A stretch of DNA of 7,735 bases, from NCBI GenBank assembly GCA_029865195.1, contig JAOUHH010000132.1:1-7735 (forward strand). Direction: 5' to 3'. This DNA is from Desulfobulbaceae bacterium (GTDB taxonomy: Bacteria > Desulfobacterota > Desulfobulbia > Desulfobulbales > UBA5123). The notes below the pieces were generated by a model. The model did not search any database. It was not told the DNA's origin and saw only the letters and a list, made by a program, of their open reading frames with translations. Below, piece after piece: positions 4,540 through 7,735 of this stretch. The position numbers and the translations under genes were made by a program. Numbering within the stretch: the stretch's first letter is position 1; each line of letters starts with the position of its first letter.

Positions 4540-5433
4540 ATGCACGATAAATTAATGATCGTTTTCACCAGTGAACGGGGGAAAACCAGATCCTTTGCGA
4601 TTTCCAAAACCAAACTGAGACATGCCGCCTGTATTTCTTTGGTAGTCATCGCGGTCTTAACCGCTGCCAGCATTGCGGGCATCAAATTTTCATACCAGAA
4701 TGTCGCCTTGCGCATCAAGGCAACTACCCTTCAACGGGACCTTGATCATACCCGTTCCGTGTATGAAAATTTCCAGCAACAGGTGGCCGAGCAGGAAGCG
4801 GAAAAGGAAAATCTCCTTCAAACCACCTTGTCCGAGCTGAAGAAACGCAGCAAAATCATCGAATCGATCCTGAGCACGGTCGGGGTTGATACTCGAATCG
4901 AAAAGGGATCGAAGAACACCGGTGGTCCATATACCCACGTCAGCGACCAATCCTACGAGGATCTCACCTTCAAGGTGGACCATTATCTCGAAACGATTCA
5001 GTCAATCCCCCTCGGCGCGCCGAGTGCCGGCAAGATCACCTCAACGTTCGGCAAACGGATAGACCCCATCAACAACAGACCCGCCTTCCACGAAGGGGTC
5101 GACATCAAAAATAAATTCAGAAGCCCGATCACGGCCACCGCCGATGGCGTGGTCGCCGAAAGCGGGTTCACCAGCGGCTATGGCAACTATGTGGTGATCA
5201 ACCACGGCAATGGCTTTTACACCCGTTATTTCCACATGAACAAGAGGGCGGTGGCGCAGGGATCCTCCATCACCCGCGGGCAGCTGGTGGGATACATGGG
5301 GACGAGCGGCCGCAGTACCGGCACCCATCTCCATTATGAAATCAAGTACAAAAACAATCCGGTTAATCCGTTAAAATTCATGCAAATCGCCAGATATATT
5401 AAAGAAAACAAAACCATTGCCAGTGGCAAGTAG
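4540..5433 (+). CDS. Membrane-anchored M23-family peptidoglycan endopeptidase, 297 aa
   Basis: A short basic cytoplasmic tail precedes one membrane segment (about 31-50), a coiled-coil stretch rich in Gln and Glu (about 60-108) and a periplasmic M23/LytM domain (about 163-282). The zinc and catalytic residues are all present: H184 and D188 in FHEGVDI, H232 in RYFHMN, and H263 and H265 in THLHYE. It should therefore be an active metallo-endopeptidase cutting peptide cross-links, not a degenerate LytM activator. The architecture (TM, coiled coil, M23) is that of envelope shape and division hydrolases. The ATG at 4540 is preferred over 4528 on ribosome-site spacing. The bactofilin gene follows after 39 bp on the same strand and a terminator closes the pair, so they form an operon. 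Bactofilin-M23 partnerships are known in cell-shape control (for example Helicobacter CcmA with Csd proteins). Confidence 0.93.
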   Translation: MHDKLMIVFTSERGKTRSFAISKTKLRHAACISLVVIAVLTAASIAGIKFSYQNVALRIKATTLQRDLDHTRSVYENFQQQVAEQEAEKENLLQTTLSELKKRSKIIESILSTVGVDTRIEKGSKNTGGPYTHVSDQSYEDLTFKVDHYLETIQSIPLGAPSAGKITSTFGKRIDPINNRPAFHEGVDIKNKFRSPITATADGVVAESGFTSGYGNYVVINHGNGFYTRYFHMNKRAVAQGSSITRGQLVGYMGTSGRSTGTHLHYEIKYKNNPVNPLKFMQIARYIKENKTIASGK

Positions 5434-5472
5434 GGAATATTTCCTGAAACAGCAAGCCCTGAGGAAAAAACG

Positions 5473-5913
5473 ATGAGTTTCTTCAAGAAAGATCCGATGG
5501 AGAATTTGGCGCAAGACAATAAAGAGATGACCACCAGTATCATCGGCAAGGACATGACCATGGTCGGTGATATCTGCTTCAAGGGCAAGTTGCGGCTCGA
5601 CGGCAAGCTCAAGGGCAATATCAAAGGTGATTACTTCATTCTCGGTGAGACCGGCCATGTCACCGGCGATATCGAGGTTGCAAACTTTACCTGCCAAGGG
5701 CAGGTCGACGGCAACGTCAACGTCAAGAAGCTGCATGTCATCAAGGAAGGCACCATCAACGGCAAGGTTGAAACCAGTGATCTGTCGGTTGAGTCCGGAG
5801 CGGCGTTGAATGGCGAAATCAAGTCCCGCAGCAAGGATTTGCGCCTGGTACCCGGCACCTCCATTCCCGAGGAGGAGTGGGAAAAGAAACTACAGGCCAT
5901 CCCACAAAAATAA
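5473..5913 (+). CDS. Bactofilin family cytoskeletal protein, 146 aa
   Basis: The protein matches the bactofilin (DUF583) layout. A short basic, partly hydrophobic N-terminal tail (MSFFKKDPM) may touch the membrane. A beta-helix core follows (about 20-120), built from repeated turns such as KGKLRLDGKLKGNIKGD, TGHVTGDIEV, QGQVDGNVNV and EGTINGKVET. A short charged C-terminal tail ends the protein. Bactofilins polymerise without nucleotide into filaments that scaffold peptidoglycan enzymes. GAGG (5461-5464) sits eight bases before the ATG. It lies just downstream of the M23 peptidase gene, its likely partner, with a strong terminator after it. Length is normal and no lesion is seen. Family call is firm; the specific shape or division role is inference from context. 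Confidence 0.95.
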   Translation: MSFFKKDPMENLAQDNKEMTTSIIGKDMTMVGDICFKGKLRLDGKLKGNIKGDYFILGETGHVTGDIEVANFTCQGQVDGNVNVKKLHVIKEGTINGKVETSDLSVESGAALNGEIKSRSKDLRLVPGTSIPEEEWEKKLQAIPQK

Positions 5914-5940
5914 TCGCTAGGGTATCAACAGAATTCCATG

Positions 5941-5983
5941 ACGCCTTCTCGCTCCTCACGGAACGAAGAAGGCGTTTCTGTTT
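5941..5983 (+). terminator. Intrinsic terminator of the M23-bactofilin operon
   Basis: ACGCCTTCT (5941-5949) pairs perfectly with AGAAGGCGT (5967-5975), and the stem can extend by CG/CG with one bulge. It is followed by the T-rich tail TTTCTGTTT. It lies 27 bases after the bactofilin stop and is the best terminator in the window. It separates the bactofilin operon from the MscS gene. Confidence 0.8.
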
Positions 5984-6072
5984 CCGTTATCCAGCCCTTT
6001 TCTGCTACAAATGATTAGGGTGGGCAATGCTCGCCGATCGGTTTCACCAAGACCGTAGCGGAAATTGACTTG

Positions 6073-6078
6073 AAGGAG
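6073..6078 (+). promoter_or_regulatory. Shine-Dalgarno deciding the MscS start
   Basis: AAGGAG lies six bases before the ATG at 6085. The frame is open back to a TTG at 6070, but this overlaps the ribosome site, so the ATG is preferred. Confidence 0.7.
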
Positions 6079-6084
6079 AATACA

Positions 6085-6939
6085 ATGCAGGAAGAATTGG
6101 CGGTTGTCCAAAAATTGTATGCGACCGTGGTTGAATTTGTCGTCCAGTACAGCTTTCAGATCATCGGCGCCATTATCATCCTGTTGCTTGGCGTCAAACT
6201 TGCCAACTGGCTCGCGCGGGTGACGATTGGCTTTGGGGAGAAGAAAAGGCTCGACCCCACCCTAACCGGGTTTTTTGCCGGGGCAGTGCGCCTGACCACC
6301 CTGGCCTTTGTCATCATTATCGCCATCGGCAAGTTCGGCATCTCGGTAACACCGCTTGTTGCCGCCATCAGTGCTCTGGCCTTTGGCAGCAGCTTCGCCA
6401 TCCAGGGCCCGCTGTCCAACTACGGCGCCGGCCTTTCCATCATCGTCAGCCGGCCCTTTGTGGTGGGCGATACCATCACCGTCAAGGGGGTGACCGGCGT
6501 CATCGACGAGATCCGCCTCGCCTGCACCATCCTTTCGACTGAGGACGGTGAAGAAATCACCATCCCCAACAAACACATCGTCGGCGAAATCATCCGTAAT
6601 TCCTTCGCCTGCAAGGTGGTGGAAACCTCGGTGGGGATCTCCTACAACGATGATCCGGGGACGGCTATCTCGGCCATCACTGCTGCCCTGACCGAGCTTG
6701 CGGACATCTCGCAGGAGCCGCCGCCACAAATCGGGATCGAGGCCTTCGGGGACTCGGCTATCACCATCGGCATGCGTTACTGGGTACCGACCAAAAAATA
6801 CTTCCAGACCTTCTACCGCGCCAATCTCGCCGTTCATCAGGCCCTCGCCAAGGCGCAGATCACCATCCCCTACCCACAGCACGATGTCCACATGATTGCG
6901 ACCGGGTCAATGCAATCCACCCCTCCCTCCGCCACCTGA
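6085..6939 (+). CDS. MscS-family mechanosensitive ion channel, 284 aa
   Basis: Three membrane segments are visible (about 22-45, 64-84 and 89-122). The third is the pore helix, rich in Gly, Ala and Ser (AAISALAFGSSFAIQGPLSN), and ends in the signature SRPFVVGD (122-129). The soluble part follows MscS: a beta domain with TILSTEDGEEITIPNKHI (148-165) and an alpha/beta domain ending IPYPQHDVH (261-269). The length equals that of small MscS channels (about 286 residues in E. coli). Such channels open under membrane tension and release solutes in osmotic downshock; they sit in the inner membrane as heptamers. The gene lies 171 bp after the bactofilin gene beyond a terminator, so it probably has its own promoter, which I cannot identify with confidence. 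No clear terminator follows. Calling it mscS itself would be too specific, since many paralogues exist. Confidence 0.93.
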   Translation: MQEELAVVQKLYATVVEFVVQYSFQIIGAIIILLLGVKLANWLARVTIGFGEKKRLDPTLTGFFAGAVRLTTLAFVIIIAIGKFGISVTPLVAAISALAFGSSFAIQGPLSNYGAGLSIIVSRPFVVGDTITVKGVTGVIDEIRLACTILSTEDGEEITIPNKHIVGEIIRNSFACKVVETSVGISYNDDPGTAISAITAALTELADISQEPPPQIGIEAFGDSAITIGMRYWVPTKKYFQTFYRANLAVHQALAKAQITIPYPQHDVHMIATGSMQSTPPSAT

Positions 6940-7122
6940 GCAGACCCTGCCGGCCCCATTGCCTTAGACGTCCATTTTCGTGGAACTTATTGTCCCCCCC
7001 GCAGGTCAAAATAACGGATACACCATGCCAGGCGCATCCACTGCGTGTTTCTTCAAGAATGCTTGCGAAAAGCAGGGCCCAGCAATTACAGTAGCGGACG
7101 CATACCTGCTCCGGAATTGCAT
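6940..7122. other. Non-coding stretch between MscS and the EamA remnant
   Basis: No convincing gene. There is a run of seven C (6994-7000) and a weak 4-bp stem (TCCA/TGGA near 6971-6984). A 38-codon minus-strand ORF (7006-7122) lacks protein-like features. The region may include decayed sequence downstream of the EamA remnant. Confidence 0.5.
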
Positions 7123-7377
7123 TTATCTCTCAACCAAACAGCGGATATGAACAGTCACGAACTTTTCAAACAGCAACGGCAAAGAGGATGCCCTTAGGAT
7201 GGCTTCCGGCCTAAAACTCACCCTTTGCAGGGCGACAAGCCACACCAGCAACGTCCCGCCGACTTCATACACCAGCACCGATTTCGGGCTGATGTACCCC
7301 ACCGCGAGCTTCGGGAAGAACCCCCACAGACCATAGAAGACCAGGGCGGTAAGCGCCGACCACAACCATCCGTCCAT
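7123..7377 (-). pseudogene. Frameshifted and truncated remnant of a small EamA/DMT-like membrane protein
   Basis: From the ATG at 7375-7377, preceded by GGGAGGGG five bases upstream, the frame encodes MDGWLWSALTALVFYGLWGF and continues through FPKLAV-x-YISPKSVLVYEVGG and a second helix to FRPE (residue 58). This resembles the first half of half-size EamA proteins of about 140 residues, where FRPE is normally followed by a stretch like x-HPKGILFA. Here the reading frame after FRPEA gives unrelated residues. The shifted frame from 7201 reads HPKGILFAVAV and then stops (7166-7168). A one-base loss near 7200-7203 explains this. The remaining helices are not found downstream, so about half the gene is gone. 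The open frame continues to 7123 without homology. It lies 27 bp after the macro-domain gene on the same strand. The pseudogene call rests on remembered family sequence and could be tested by alignment. Confidence 0.65.
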
Positions 7378-7404
7378 GCCAGCCCCTCCCAATGCCGGTG
7401 GATG

Positions 7405-7735
7405 CTACCGGGCAAACCCGGCCAGCGCCCTTTCGTAGGCCTTTCTCGTCTCACGGTTGAAGCAGACCAGGATAACCTTTACCAGCCCCGGGTTCGCCGC
7501 CAGGGCGGCATGAATTTCCCGGATCGCGATCTCCGCTGCCGCGGCGCGGGGGAAGCCGTACACACCGGTGCTCACCGCCGGGAAGGCGAGGGTGGCGAGA
7601 TGGTGTTCTTTGGCAAGACGAAAGCAGTTGCGGTAGCAGGAGGCCAACAACTCCGCCTCGTGGTGATCGCCGCCGCGCCAGACCGGACCGACGGTGTGGA
7701 CGACGAAGCGGGCGGGCAGCCGGTAGCCTTTGCTG
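7405..7735 (-). CDS. Macro-domain protein (ADP-ribose binding), C-terminal part, cut by window edge
   Basis: About 109 C-terminal residues are visible; the start and the N-terminal VNAAN-type loop lie outside the window. The visible part contains ARFVVHTVGPVWRGG, then HEAELLASCYRNCFRLA, then the loop AFPAVSTGVYGFP, a helix AAAAEIAIREIHAAL and the strand VKVILVCFN. The order HTVGP-W, then a cysteine-containing helix, then P-A-[VI]-STG-[VI]-[YF]-G-[YF]-P is the signature of YmdB/AF1521-like macro domains. These bind ADP-ribose and often hydrolyse O-acetyl-ADP-ribose or remove mono-ADP-ribose. The TAG stop is at 7405-7407. The domain ends almost at the protein's C-terminus, so it is probably a stand-alone enzyme of about 175 residues. 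The EamA remnant follows on the same strand. Family call firm; substrate undetermined. Confidence 0.9.
   Translation of the reverse strand, partial: SKGYRLPARFVVHTVGPVWRGGDHHEAELLASCYRNCFRLAKEHHLATLAFPAVSTGVYGFPRAAAAEIAIREIHAALAANPGLVKVILVCFNRETRKAYERALAGFAR

Noticed and set aside
6262..6891. Minus-strand open frame (209 codons) opposite the MscS gene
   Set aside because: Asp/Gly-rich low-complexity shadow of a strongly supported channel gene.
6994..7000. Run of seven C as a phase-variation tract
   Set aside because: It lies in a non-coding gap with no gene or clear promoter that it could switch.
7006..7122. 38-residue minus-strand ORF in the gap after MscS
   Set aside because: Only a weak GAGAG before the ATG and no protein-like signature; likely chance.
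1..7735. One integrated element, judged from EamA-like sequence at both ends of the window
   Set aside because: The left gene is a C-terminal part of a full-size transporter and the right is an N-terminal remnant of a different half-size family; there are no repeats, integrase or transposase genes.

Overview
This window looks like ordinary chromosome from a Gram-negative, GC-rich bacterium. Two lipoproteins with clear lipoboxes, a SPOR/NlpC-P60 envelope protein and a membrane-anchored M23 peptidase next to a bactofilin fit a deltaproteobacterial-type genome (Desulfobacterota, perhaps Desulfobulbales). That placement comes from protein flavour, not from a marker gene. There is no rRNA, tRNA, CRISPR array, intact insertion sequence or phage gene.

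Layout, left to right. (1) 1-555, + strand: C-terminal part of an EamA/DMT transporter cut by the left edge. (2) 580-780, - strand: a 66-residue unrecognised ORF with a strong Shine-Dalgarno, convergent with the transporter and divergent from the next gene. (3) 898-2740, + strand: a likely two-gene operon of a WYL-domain regulator and a SPOR + NlpC/P60 lipoprotein. A 12-bp-arm inverted repeat just upstream is a good operator candidate. (4) 2737-3621, - strand: a lipoprotein with a DUF995-like domain and a C-terminal pentapeptide-repeat helix; its stop codon overlaps that of the NlpC/P60 gene. (5) 3723-3890, - strand: a 55-residue zinc-ribbon protein. (6) 4119-4337, + strand: a YbcJ-like S4 RNA-binding protein. 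The region between (5) and (6) holds overlapping dyads and a terminator-like hairpin. (7) 4540-5913, + strand: M23 peptidase and bactofilin, followed by a good intrinsic terminator. (8) 6085-6939, + strand: an MscS-family channel. (9) 7123-7377, - strand: a frameshifted and truncated remnant of a small EamA protein. (10) 7405-7735, - strand: a macro-domain protein cut by the right edge.

The common theme is the cell envelope: two predicted peptidoglycan hydrolases (NlpC/P60 and M23), a bactofilin scaffold, a repeat-rich lipoprotein and a mechanosensitive channel. M23-bactofilin pairs are a known cell-shape module. The WYL regulator placed with a SPOR-NlpC/P60 hydrolase is less standard and is the most interesting regulatory hypothesis here. 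I see no convincing wholly new multi-gene system. The points most worth checking are the WYL operator and its divergent small ORF, the DUF995-pentapeptide lipoprotein, the leader-like hairpins around the S4 gene and the EamA remnant.

Several starts were moved from the longest open frame because a strong Shine-Dalgarno picks an internal codon: 780, 3621, 4540, 6085 and 7377.
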